A DNA stretch of 55,758 nucleotides from Treponema sp. (GTDB lineage Bacteria; Spirochaetota; Spirochaetia; Treponematales; Breznakiellaceae): contig WQXQ01000003.1 in NCBI GenBank assembly GCA_009784775.1, positions 1-55,758 of the forward strand. Direction: 5' to 3'. Positions 1 to 7,858 of this stretch are shown piece by piece. How positions within the stretch are numbered: the stretch's first letter is position 1; every line of letters begins with the position of its first letter. A program made the translations under genes and the position numbers. The notes under the pieces were generated by a model, which saw nothing but the letters and a program-made list of their open reading frames with translations, was not told where the DNA came from and did not search any database.

Positions 1-933
1 CAAAGCGAAGTGGCGGAACTGACAAGGCAGCTTGAAGAAGCAAAAACCATTGCCCAGGAAGAAAAAGACCCCCAAATGCGCGAGCTTGCCAGGGAAGAAT
101 TTAAGGAACTGGAAACAAGACTATTAAACAGCGAAGACAGGCTCAAATTCCTGCTTATCCCCAAAGATCCTCTGGACGAAAAAAATATCATTATGGAAAT
201 CAGGGCCGGAACCGGCGGAGAAGAAGCCGCCCTGTTTGCGTCTGACCTGTACCGTATGTATTCCCGTTTTGCCGAAACAAAAGGCTGGAAATTCGAGATT
301 ATGAACTCCAACGAAACGGAGATCGGCGGCTTGAAAGAAATTGTGTTTTCGATCAGCGGCAATAATGTATACGAAAACCTGCGCTACGAATCCGGCGTTC
401 ACCGGGTGCAGCGGGTTCCTACAACCGAATCCTCCGGCAGGATTCACACTTCTGCAGTAACGGTGGCGGTATTACCCGAAGCGGACGAAACCGAAATCGA
501 CATAAAGCCGGATGATCTGCGCATTGACGTAATGCGCGCCGGAGGCCCCGGCGGCCAATGCGTTAACACAACCGATTCCGCCGTGCGCATTACCCACCTC
601 CCCACCGGCATTACCGTTCACTGCCAGGATGAAAAAAGCCAAATCAAAAACAAAGCCAAGGCAATGCGCATACTGCGCGCCCGTATTTACGAAGCCGAGG
701 CGGCAAAAGCCGCAGCGGAACGCGCCGAAGCCCGCAAAACCCAGGTCGGCTCCGGCGACCGCTCCGAACGAATCAGAACCTACAATTTCCCCGATAACCG
801 CGTCACCGATCACCGCATCGGCCTGACTCTCTACAAACTGGACCGCATCATGGAAGGCGATGTCGCCGAAGTCTTTGACGCCCTCAAACTCTCCGCCAGA
901 GAAGAACTCCTCCGGAGCACCAGCTCTGAATAA
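1..933 (+). CDS. prfA: Peptide chain release factor 1 (5'-truncated by window edge)
   Basis: Release factor 1 recognises UAA and UAG in the ribosomal A site and triggers hydrolysis of the finished peptide. The frame is open from base 1; a GTG at position 10 is only an internal Val, and compared with the roughly 355-residue family about 45 N-terminal residues are missing. In visible numbering, the PxT-type stop-codon recognition tripeptide is Pro-Thr-Thr at residues 140-142, followed by ESSGRIHTS. The GGQ catalytic loop is at residues 184-186, with Gln186 as the residue PrmC methylates. The early visible part is a charged helical stretch typical of domain 1. The PTT tripeptide separates it from RF2, which has SPF. 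prmC follows on the same strand after 165 bases, the usual prfA-prmC arrangement. Confidence 0.96.
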   Translation, partial: QSEVAELTRQLEEAKTIAQEEKDPQMRELAREEFKELETRLLNSEDRLKFLLIPKDPLDEKNIIMEIRAGTGGEEAALFASDLYRMYSRFAETKGWKFEIMNSNETEIGGLKEIVFSISGNNVYENLRYESGVHRVQRVPTTESSGRIHTSAVTVAVLPEADETEIDIKPDDLRIDVMRAGGPGGQCVNTTDSAVRITHLPTGITVHCQDEKSQIKNKAKAMRILRARIYEAEAAKAAAERAEARKTQVGSGDRSERIRTYNFPDNRVTDHRIGLTLYKLDRIMEGDVAEVFDALKLSAREELLRSTSSE

Positions 934-945
934 TGCACTCGAATT

Positions 946-1087
946 TTTTCACACAAAGTTCACGAAGCCACAAAGCTCACAAAGGAAGAAAGTTGGTAAC
1001 GGCGTACTTTGAAATAACGGTGTCCTCCTTGATCTATTATCCTTCTCCGTGTCCTTTGTGCCTCTGTGAGCTCCGTGTGAGAAATTG
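946..1087. repeat. Imperfect inverted repeat between prfA and prmC
   Basis: The 165-base gap between prfA and prmC holds two arms of about 42 bases. The left arm (about 946-990) is rich in CACAAAG/CACGAAG units. The right arm (about 1041-1085) is its imperfect reverse complement, sharing TCACAC, AG(T/C)TCAC and CACAAAG blocks. The arms enclose about 50 bases of unrelated sequence. This could fold as a large hairpin and weaken read-through from prfA, but there is no T-tract. It looks like a dispersed palindromic element with the same style of C/A-rich arm as the elements at 29601, 36496 and 39636, though of a different family. A GGGGG run at 1086-1091 serves as ribosome binding site for prmC. 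Confidence 0.7.
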
Positions 1088-1098
1088 GGGGAAATATA

Positions 1099-2070
1099 AT
1101 GACCATTCGTGAGGCTCTTGCGGAGGGGAGCGCGGCTCTTGGCGGTGCCGGCATTGAAAGCGCAGCACTTGACGCATCGTTGTTGCTTGCGGAAATTCTT
1201 GCCGTGAGCCGGGCCTCGCTTATTGCCGCCGGCCCTGAACCAATGGCAGAAACCTCCCTTGCCGCATTGCGCAGCCTGATCAAACGGCGGCTGGCCGGAG
1301 AAAGTGTCGCGTACATTCTGGGCAAAAAAGAATTTTACGGCCTTGAATTTATCGTAAACCCTTCGGTTTTAGTCCCCCGGCCTGATACAGAAATACTGGT
1401 AGAAGCGGTTGTAAAAGAATTAGAAATGAGAAATGAGAAATTAGAAAAGGGCAAAGGGCTTAGGGTTTTGGAACTGTGTACGGGATCGGGGGCGGTGGCT
1501 ATTGCGTTAAAGCATACCATACCGGAACTGGAAATATGGGCCACCGACATCAGCGCCGAAGCATTAATAGTCGCCCAAACCAACGCCGCCCGCCTATTAC
1601 CCCCAAACTCAATCCATTTTTCGCAAGGCGATCTCTACGATGCCCTACAAGAGGGACTGGGGAAGGCGATTCAAAAACATAGCCCATTACCAACATGCTC
1701 AGTCCACAAATATTTATCCCTAGTCCCCAGTCCCCAGTCCCCAGTCCCTATAATCCTCGCCAACCCTCCCTATATTCCCAGTGCGGAAATTGCCGGGCTT
1801 GCTCCCGAAGTGCGCGCCGAACCGGTACTTGCCCTGGACGGCGGCAGTGATGGTCTGGACTTAATCAGAACCATTATTGCCCGCGCGCCGGAATTCCTGT
1901 GCCGCAACGGCACGCTGCTGCTGGAAGCCGATCCTCGTCAAATGCCCCGCATCGCTTCCCTGCTTGCGGAAAAAGGCTTTACACACATACAAACCCACAA
2001 GGATTTATCCGGCGCAGAACGAGTCATTCAGGGGACCATTATTCATACACCCGGACCCAGTCTACCATGA
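1099..2070 (+). CDS. prmC: Release factor glutamine methyltransferase PrmC (HemK)
   Basis: PrmC uses S-adenosylmethionine to methylate the amide of the GGQ glutamine in release factors. The protein has the helical N-terminal domain (1-90), the VLVPRPDTE block before the Rossmann fold, the SAM-binding motif I VLELCTGSG at 123-131, and the catalytic NPPY at 222-225. At 323 residues it is longer than the usual 280-290. Part of the excess comes from two low-complexity insertions. One lies between PRPDTE and motif I (around residues 109-117); the other lies just before NPPY (around 209-217). Both are written by 7-base tandem repeats. The conserved C-terminal ERVI is followed by about 12 extra residues that run into the end of the convergent GH16 gene, a 32-base overlap. 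The start ATG has a GGGGG ribosome site 8 bases upstream. Confidence 0.94.
   Translation: MTIREALAEGSAALGGAGIESAALDASLLLAEILAVSRASLIAAGPEPMAETSLAALRSLIKRRLAGESVAYILGKKEFYGLEFIVNPSVLVPRPDTEILVEAVVKELEMRNEKLEKGKGLRVLELCTGSGAVAIALKHTIPELEIWATDISAEALIVAQTNAARLLPPNSIHFSQGDLYDALQEGLGKAIQKHSPLPTCSVHKYLSLVPSPQSPVPIILANPPYIPSAEIAGLAPEVRAEPVLALDGGSDGLDLIRTIIARAPEFLCRNGTLLLEADPRQMPRIASLLAEKGFTHIQTHKDLSGAERVIQGTIIHTPGPSLP
1422..1449 (+). repeat. Heptanucleotide tandem repeat in prmC (4 x AGAAATG-like)
   Basis: Four consecutive 7-base units, AGAAATG, AGAAATG, AGAAATT and AGAAAAG, encode a charged Glu/Lys/Arg/Asn stretch. It lies in the loop between the substrate-recognition domain and SAM motif I of PrmC. 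Because seven is not a multiple of three, gain or loss of one unit would shift the reading frame. Confidence 0.85.
1722..1749 (+). repeat. Heptanucleotide tandem repeat in prmC (4 x AGTCCCC)
   Basis: Three perfect AGTCCCC units and one AGTCCCT are read in frame as a Ser/Pro/Val/Gln-rich segment. It immediately precedes the ILANPPY catalytic motif. As with the array at 1422, a change of one unit would frameshift the gene. Confidence 0.88.
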
Positions 2071-4015
2071 GGCTGCGGGCTTCGCGGGCGGCGGAGCTTT
2101 CGTCCAGGAATATGTGGCTGGGGGGGCCGTCTGCGCCGCCGGAGCTGCCCAGATAGTTGCCGCCTACCGCAAGGTTAAAAATAAGAACCCAGGGTATATC
2201 GTTGTAGAATGTCGGCGCGGTTTGTTCCCGGTAAGGGAAATCATTGTATAATGGCGTCCGCGTTCGTTCATTTGTATTGGCAAATTGCCGCAGTTGGCCG
2301 TTTACATAAAAATGTACGCCCAGTCCTGCAGTACTCTCATTAAAAAGGCCGGTAGGATTTTTATCCCAGCGAACAGCGTACACATGGTAGCCGTCACCGG
2401 CACCGGGACTGGGGGTGGTGTTCACATAACGGTACCAGCGATACTGGTTCCAGAACTCTTCCTGCCCTACCGGGGTTGGAATGCCATAGTGAACCGTTTG
2501 GCCGGCAGAACTGCTGCCGTTGGTTTCCATAATGTCAATTTCGCCGCACATTGGCCAGCCTTTTGCCGGATAGCCGCTGTGCGCATCAATATCCGCGCTG
2601 AGCAGCCAGAAAGCCGGCCAAAAGCCGGTTCCTTTCGGCGTTTTTATCCGCGCTTCCACATATCCTGTGGTTACACCCATAAAATCTTTGGCAGGATAAT
2701 GGGTAACACCATTTGCGGATAAAGTTCCTTTTGTGGTTATCTTTCCGGAACCAAACGGGTAAGAGCCGGGCCGCTGCGTTACCTCAATGACAAGCCTGCC
2801 ATTTTCAACCCTGACATTTGCCGGCTGGTAGTATTGCCTTTCACTATTACCCCAGCCTGCCATGCCGCCGTATTGAACTCCAGTGCCATAATCATAATTC
2901 CATTTGTTCAGGTCAAGCTGGTTTCCGCCAAATTCATCACGCCATACCAGTCTGCCTTTGCCTGGTACATTGTCTCCCAGTTTTAATCCGTCCGCATAGG
3001 GATCGGTCTGCGGGAACACAGCGGTCACAATGCCTGAACCGGCAGCATTTGTTGCGGTTGCCCCTGCAACGGTAAAGGCATTTGCCGGCATTCCGTTCAG
3101 GGTAAATGCCGCTTTTGGTGTGATCGTTATGGTTGCGGTGTATGTGGTTAAGGCGGCAAAAATGGCAGGACTGCCGCTTACCGCTGGCGACCATGTGATT
3201 GTTCCGGTGTATTGCGCTGTTTCAGTGACAGTGGCTGCCGGAATAGCTTCGGTAACCGGAAGCATGACACCCGATATGGCGCGGATACTGACAAGGGCAA
3301 GATCGGTTTCCGGGAATACCGCGGTAATGACGCCTGCATTGGCGGCATTGGCAGCCGGTGTTGTTGTTCCCGCAACCGTAAAGAAATTTTCCGCTACGCC
3401 TTCCAGGGTAAAGCCTGTTCGGGGCGTTAGTGTTATGGTTGCCGTATACACAGTCAGACTGGCATAGGACCCGCTTACGGCCGGCGACCATGCCACGGTT
3501 CCGGTATATTGTGTTGTGGGAGTGATAGCGGTTACCCGGTTAACCCCGGTTACCGGAGGAGCTACGCCCAGTATCGTTTTAATGTCGATGGTGGCAAGAT
3601 TACCGGTGACACCGGCAGTTATCGGGAATACTGCGGTAATGATGCCGGTATTGGCGGCGTTTGTTGCCGGTGTGATTGTTCCCGCAACCGTAAAAAAGTT
3701 TTCTGCTACGCCTTGCGGGGTAAAGCCGTCTTTTGGTATTAACGTTATCGTTGCGGTGTATACGGTCGAGGCAGCAAAGGAAGTATCGGTGAAGGCAACA
3801 CCGCCGGCGCTCCATTCGATAATGCCGGTGTATTGCATTGTATCGGTAATGGCAAGCGCCGGTGTTGCCCCGCGTACCGGAACACTCACGCCCAGTATGG
3901 TGTTGATAGTAATCGCAACGGGAGGCGGGCCGGATGGAACGGTATTATTGTCCGGACAAGACACGATAAAACCGCAGAATGTCAGCATAATTGCCCATTG
4001 TTTGATTTTTTTCAT
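2039..4015 (-). CDS. GH16 endo-beta-glucanase lipoprotein with three Ig-like modules
   Basis: This is a secreted beta-1,3(4)-glucanase of glycoside hydrolase family 16, anchored as a lipoprotein. The signal peptide ends in the lipobox IVSC with Cys20, followed by PDNN. Three modules of about 100 residues (roughly 30-340) repeat a pattern of YTGTITWSP, VYTATITLTPK and an ending FTVAG. The GH16 jelly roll fills about 355-658. Its active site is GEIDIMET, with Glu492 as nucleophile, Asp494 and Glu497 as acid/base. The ending MVDWVRVYE is typical of laminarinase-like GH16. An AAGGAG site lies 7 bases before the ATG. The gene has its own strong promoter and lies beyond the terminator of its upstream neighbour. 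Its stop overlaps the end of prmC, so its transcript probably runs antisense into prmC. Confidence 0.9.
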   Translation of the reverse strand: MKKIKQWAIMLTFCGFIVSCPDNNTVPSGPPPVAITINTILGVSVPVRGATPALAITDTMQYTGIIEWSAGGVAFTDTSFAASTVYTATITLIPKDGFTPQGVAENFFTVAGTITPATNAANTGIITAVFPITAGVTGNLATIDIKTILGVAPPVTGVNRVTAITPTTQYTGTVAWSPAVSGSYASLTVYTATITLTPRTGFTLEGVAENFFTVAGTTTPAANAANAGVITAVFPETDLALVSIRAISGVMLPVTEAIPAATVTETAQYTGTITWSPAVSGSPAIFAALTTYTATITITPKAAFTLNGMPANAFTVAGATATNAAGSGIVTAVFPQTDPYADGLKLGDNVPGKGRLVWRDEFGGNQLDLNKWNYDYGTGVQYGGMAGWGNSERQYYQPANVRVENGRLVIEVTQRPGSYPFGSGKITTKGTLSANGVTHYPAKDFMGVTTGYVEARIKTPKGTGFWPAFWLLSADIDAHSGYPAKGWPMCGEIDIMETNGSSSAGQTVHYGIPTPVGQEEFWNQYRWYRYVNTTPSPGAGDGYHVYAVRWDKNPTGLFNESTAGLGVHFYVNGQLRQFANTNERTRTPLYNDFPYREQTAPTFYNDIPWVLIFNLAVGGNYLGSSGGADGPPSHIFLDESSAAREARSLMVDWVRVYE

Positions 4016-4040
4016 GAGAGCGCTCCTTTATTGTGTCATA

Positions 4041-4069
4041 ATATTAGCACCCCTATGGCTGAAAGTCAA
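4041..4069 (-). promoter_or_regulatory. Sigma-70 promoter of the GH16 gene
   Basis: On the minus strand, TTGACT (4064-4069) is separated by 17 bases from TAATAT (4041-4046). The ATG follows 25 bases later with an AAGGAG ribosome site between. The box match and spacing are close to consensus. With the terminator at 4073-4111 directly upstream, this gene is probably its own transcription unit. Confidence 0.8.
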
Positions 4070-4072
4070 TGT

Positions 4073-4111
4073 AAAAAAAACGCCCGGCCACTTGCAGTGA
4101 ACCGGGCGTTT
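4073..4111 (-). terminator. Rho-independent terminator
   Basis: Read on the minus strand, the stem AACGCCCGG pairs with CCGGGCGTT around a loop of about 14 bases and is followed by a run of eight T. It lies about 48 bases beyond the stop codon of the FnIII-rich lipoprotein gene and closes that transcription unit. Confidence 0.9.
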
Positions 4112-4158
4112 AACCATCGCGATGCAAGCACCGCTGATGGGCTAAAGATTACATTCTA

Positions 4159-7100
4159 CTACGGAGCAGCAACAGCTCTGATTTCACCAAGGTAGCACCA
4201 CAGTCCTTTACCGGTTTGAACCTGAGCGACTGTATATATCCGCCATCCCTGAATTATCTTGGTTGCCCCGGTCAATCCAAAGGCTGACAATGGAATAGTT
4301 TGCTCATACCATGTCTCGAATTGCGGTATAGTCAAGTTCGGGCCATTGACCCAAGCGCCGTTGATATACAGGTCTACCCTAAAGGTATTTCCAGCCGGAA
4401 CCGCGCCAGTAGTAGGTGCGGTACTGGGCGCTGGCTGCTCGCGCATCATGCGTGCATCAAAGGTAAGCGTGGTATACTGGCTCACATCCCAGTTATGGCC
4501 TCTCACACCAGCCCATGTGTTATTCGCGGCCCATCCTTCACCACCATTAGCCTGGAAAGAGAATATATTGGGGCGAGGAGCCGCCGCTTGTCCTGCTGAC
4601 CAGAATGACCAAGCGCCTGACTTATCACCAAACGGCGGAGGATTGGAAGCTCCAATATAGTTCGGGAGATCTGTGGGTACTTCATAAGCCGCCTGGAAAG
4701 CTGCAGTCCAGTCTTCATCGCTCATACCAGTGGTCCAGGGATTAAAGTAGCCCGGTACCGAATTAGGCGTGAAGGGCTCAAGAATCACGAACGCTCCGGC
4801 AGCAATTTGATAGGGAGTGCTGGCGCTGGTTACTCCGCCGATAGTCACTTGCAGGTTGAAAGTCCCGCCCGCCACAGTCGGTGTGATTACCTGACCAGCA
4901 GCGGTTGCGGCACCAGTAACAGTCAAGGGAGCAGTAGGATGCCAGGCAAGACTGACATTGGTTAAGTTACGGGTTTGACCGCCAACGGTATACCCTATGT
5001 TCATCGGAAGCATATTGGTAATGGGTGTAGTCGCTGGAGGCGCAGCAAGAGCCGGCATGGGATTAGTGGCAACACTGGTCACTGTCTGAGAGGTAATAAC
5101 ATATTCGACCCGGTCGATGTAGATATTAAAACCAGCAGAGGCCGCCGCAGGAAGAATTGACAGCAGTGTACCAAGTTCCATCGCGCCGTTCGGCACCGGA
5201 ATCAGTACATTTTGCCAGGTGGTAGTAAATGGAATACCGCCGCCGGTTTGACCGGTGTATGAAATAGAATGGTTTCCACTGCCGAAGCCAACAGCATTAA
5301 GGTTGCCGTTAATATCGCCTCTTATCCAGAACGAAAGCGCGGTTGCTCCGCCAAGGGGAGTCAGGTAGGGGAATGCGCCAAGCGAGCCGCCCATAATCAA
5401 TGCGCCCCAGTCGTTTTCATAGTTGAATATCAAACAGGTGTTACCGCTCAAACCTTCCTGTTGGGCTGATACCGGGAAGTTAATATTCTCACCGAACATG
5501 GTACCTGCTTCCAATACGCCCTGAGGCTGCGCATCGGTATTCGGCGCGCCGTCTATCAAGACGCGATATGTTGCTATCGGGCCAAATGTTACTTCTACTG
5601 TTACATCGCCGGCGGGCATGGTAAAGTTGGGCCTGCCAATGAGAGATGTTGCGGCATCAATTAAATCGTACACTCTGAGCTGCGTACTGGGTGTAACCCG
5701 CATTACTCTGACAATAACCGGTTCCATTCCGGCCGGCGGGGTTATATCCAGGTAGACCATCTCGTTGCTAGGCGATGATGTCGGATTGCCGTTTTCAGTT
5801 GCAGCAGTAACGGTACCGGTACCGTTTACTGTCGGCAGAATGGTAATGTTGTATTCTACTGCCGCAGGCTGGAATGGCGTTGCGGACATAACATTCGAAT
5901 CACCGTTGGCATACCCCACAGCAGTCGCGGTTACTACAACGCTATAGGTGGTACCGTTGGTCAAACCAGTAATGGTATAAGGCGACACAGCGGGAGCATT
6001 GGTTGCCGCTGCTTTGATCTGCGCTGGGGTAAGATCAGCACCAACTGCCCAGTGTACCGTGTAGCTGGTTGCCGCAGGACTTGAAGCTGCCCAGGTAACG
6101 GCAATGGTTCCATTCCCTGCGGTAGCGGCAGTCAAATTCGGCATTGTGGTAAAGGGCGGCGAAGCCGGAGTTCCGGTTATAGGATCCGATGTGTCGTTGC
6201 CCAGATAGTTAGCCAAAGTCGCTACAACCACGAGGTTGATGAGCCGGCCATTGGTCAAACCAGTTATGGTACCGGTCACCGCAGTAGTAGGTTGCGTATT
6301 TCCATTGTCTATAATGATGTCTACAGGATGCACAGTTTGACTACCAGCAGCATTCTGGATGTAGTATATCGTGTAGCTGCTTGCCGCAGGAACTGAATCA
6401 GTAATGGTATAGGTAAGGCTGTTATGCGCTGGCGCAACGGTCAAAATCGGCGCCGTGGTGAACGGTTGTACTCCCGGACCTGCTGCTACCGGAGTGCCGG
6501 TTGCAACGGCCGATACGTCGTTGCCTGCATAATTAGCCAAAGTTGCTCGTACCACAAAACTGTAGGTGGTATTGTTGGTCAAACCGCTGATGGTGTTTGA
6601 TCCCACGGTAACAGTCTGGGGTGTTCCAGCAAGGAGCGTTGCCTCAGGTACAGCAGCACCCGCCGCATAGTAGAGCGCATAGCTGGACGCCGCAGGAGCT
6701 GAAGCGACAAGGTTAAAGGTAATACTGGTATCACCATTTACCACAGTGTTTATAACCGGAGCGGTGGTGAACGGTTGCACCGGTATCGCCGGGATGGCAT
6801 TCGCCACTGCCGATGTTCTATTTCCGGTATAACCAGTCAAAGTCGCCTGTACCACAAAACTGTAGGCTTGATCATTGGTCAAACCGCTGATGGTATTTGA
6901 TCCCACAGTAACAGTCTGGGGTGTTCCGGTAAGAAGCGTTGCCTCAGGTACAGAAGCGCCCGCCGCATAGAATACCGCATAGCTGGACGCCACAGGATTT
7001 GAAGCACCAAGCGTAAAGGTAATGCTTTGATTTGCGGTCGTAATAGCGCTTATAGCCGGCGCCGTAATGAAATTCTGAACCGCAGCAGCAGGTGTTCTTT

Positions 7101-7770
7101 GCAGAACGCCCGATGCGTCGTTGCCCGAATGGGTAGCCAAGGTTGCTACGACCACAAAACTGTATTCCAGATCGTTGGTCAAACTGCCGATGGTATTAGC
7201 TCCCACAGTAGCTGCTTGTGAATAGCCGTTTGCAATGAGCGCAGTCGCATCTACATTTCCTACATTGTAATACAGCATATAGCTGGTCGCCGCAGGAACT
7301 GAAGCAACAAGATCAAAGGTAATACTAAGGTTTGCTGCCAAAGCATTGCTTATAGACGGTGCTGTGGTGAATTGAGGAAGCAGTGTTGATGTAAACAAAA
7401 CCCGCACTTCCGCGTCATAAGCCGGCATTTCGAATGTGTAATCGCCCCCGGTGCCTGCAGTTGTAGCAAGGAACGTAGATCCATTGCCGACTTCGGTTTC
7501 TGCATACACTCTAACCCAGGTAATTGCGAAATTCGTATTCGCAGTCACATTCACGGTTACCGTAGTGCCTACGGCTACTTTTCCCGTAGTAGGCGAGGTT
7601 CTTGTTATAGAACCACCAGTGCTTCCTACAACAGCCTCATCCAGAAAATATTCCGCCGGCGGTGGTGTGGGTGTAGTACCACCATCATTGGGACAGGCGG
7701 TGAACATAAATGCACCAACCAGTAAAAAGATTCCGGCAATGCCGAAAATACTAAAGTTCTTTTTCCTCAT
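4159..7770 (-). CDS. FnIII-repeat lipoprotein with paired jelly-roll (carbohydrate-binding-like) domains
   Basis: No catalytic domain is visible in this 1203-residue protein. It starts MRKKNFSIFG, and the lipobox FTAC is followed by PNDGG. One InlB-like module is followed by five fibronectin-III-like modules of about 100 residues. Each of these has FTTAP at its start, a central Y-x-(L/I)-(Y/H)-(Y/W), and a GLTN...YSFVV block. A second InlB-like module comes next. Two beta-sandwich domains (about 760-885 and 993-1203) are joined by an Ig-like linker; the first ends IYIDRVEYV, a strand typical of CBM4/9/11-like jelly rolls. The likely role is glycan capture at the cell surface beside the glucanases. 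The ATG at 7770 is chosen because GAGGAG lies 7 bases upstream and the lipoprotein signal begins there. An in-frame extension upstream lacks both. Confidence 0.82.
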   Translation of the reverse strand: MRKKNFSIFGIAGIFLLVGAFMFTACPNDGGTTPTPPPAEYFLDEAVVGSTGGSITRTSPTTGKVAVGTTVTVNVTANTNFAITWVRVYAETEVGNGSTFLATTAGTGGDYTFEMPAYDAEVRVLFTSTLLPQFTTAPSISNALAANLSITFDLVASVPAATSYMLYYNVGNVDATALIANGYSQAATVGANTIGSLTNDLEYSFVVVATLATHSGNDASGVLQRTPAAAVQNFITAPAISAITTANQSITFTLGASNPVASSYAVFYAAGASVPEATLLTGTPQTVTVGSNTISGLTNDQAYSFVVQATLTGYTGNRTSAVANAIPAIPVQPFTTAPVINTVVNGDTSITFNLVASAPAASSYALYYAAGAAVPEATLLAGTPQTVTVGSNTISGLTNNTTYSFVVRATLANYAGNDVSAVATGTPVAAGPGVQPFTTAPILTVAPAHNSLTYTITDSVPAASSYTIYYIQNAAGSQTVHPVDIIIDNGNTQPTTAVTGTITGLTNGRLINLVVVATLANYLGNDTSDPITGTPASPPFTTMPNLTAATAGNGTIAVTWAASSPAATSYTVHWAVGADLTPAQIKAAATNAPAVSPYTITGLTNGTTYSVVVTATAVGYANGDSNVMSATPFQPAAVEYNITILPTVNGTGTVTAATENGNPTSSPSNEMVYLDITPPAGMEPVIVRVMRVTPSTQLRVYDLIDAATSLIGRPNFTMPAGDVTVEVTFGPIATYRVLIDGAPNTDAQPQGVLEAGTMFGENINFPVSAQQEGLSGNTCLIFNYENDWGALIMGGSLGAFPYLTPLGGATALSFWIRGDINGNLNAVGFGSGNHSISYTGQTGGGIPFTTTWQNVLIPVPNGAMELGTLLSILPAAASAGFNIYIDRVEYVITSQTVTSVATNPMPALAAPPATTPITNMLPMNIGYTVGGQTRNLTNVSLAWHPTAPLTVTGAATAAGQVITPTVAGGTFNLQVTIGGVTSASTPYQIAAGAFVILEPFTPNSVPGYFNPWTTGMSDEDWTAAFQAAYEVPTDLPNYIGASNPPPFGDKSGAWSFWSAGQAAAPRPNIFSFQANGGEGWAANNTWAGVRGHNWDVSQYTTLTFDARMMREQPAPSTAPTTGAVPAGNTFRVDLYINGAWVNGPNLTIPQFETWYEQTIPLSAFGLTGATKIIQGWRIYTVAQVQTGKGLWCYLGEIRAVAAP
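6455..7362 (-). repeat. Three tandem FnIII-coding repeats with a period of about 300 bases
   Basis: Copies at about 6455-6762, 6763-7062 and 7063-7362 are strongly alike at DNA level. For example, the segments ending at 6600, 6900 and 7200 align at offsets of exactly 300. Each encodes one FnIII module. Such near-identical tandem DNA is prone to unequal recombination, so module number may vary between strains. Confidence 0.8.
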
Positions 7771-7806
7771 ACATTTCTCCTCATCTATAAGGATATGCTT
7801 TTTTTT

Positions 7807-7823
7807 CTTGTTCAACGAACAAG
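7807..7823 (-). other. Short leader hairpin upstream of the FnIII lipoprotein gene
   Basis: The 7-bp stem CTTGTTC/GAACAAG with a 3-base loop lies 36 bases before the ATG at 7770. On the minus strand it is followed by A, not T, so it is not a terminator for the upstream gene. Hairpins at a similar distance precede the genes starting at 10882 and 13917. No convincing promoter was found in this 88-base gap. Confidence 0.5.
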
Positions 7824-7858
7824 TTTTATTAAAAACACTCAGGCAACGCCCGGCGTAA

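Noticed and set aside
3516-4100. Long plus-strand frames opposite the repeat-rich genes (also 11827-12504, 14283-14972, 24041-24637, 49878-50723)
   Set aside because: They lie wholly antisense to genes with clear signal peptides, domains and ribosome sites. Their translations are low-complexity or repeat mirrors without recognisable domains.
6455-7362. Possible CRISPR-like array
   Set aside because: The 300-base period and in-frame FnIII coding rule this out; no short repeats with unique spacers were seen anywhere in the window.
7807-7823. Rho-independent terminator for the GH128 gene ending at 7859
   Set aside because: On the minus strand the stem is followed by A residues, not T; a T-rich tail exists only in the plus direction, where no gene ends.
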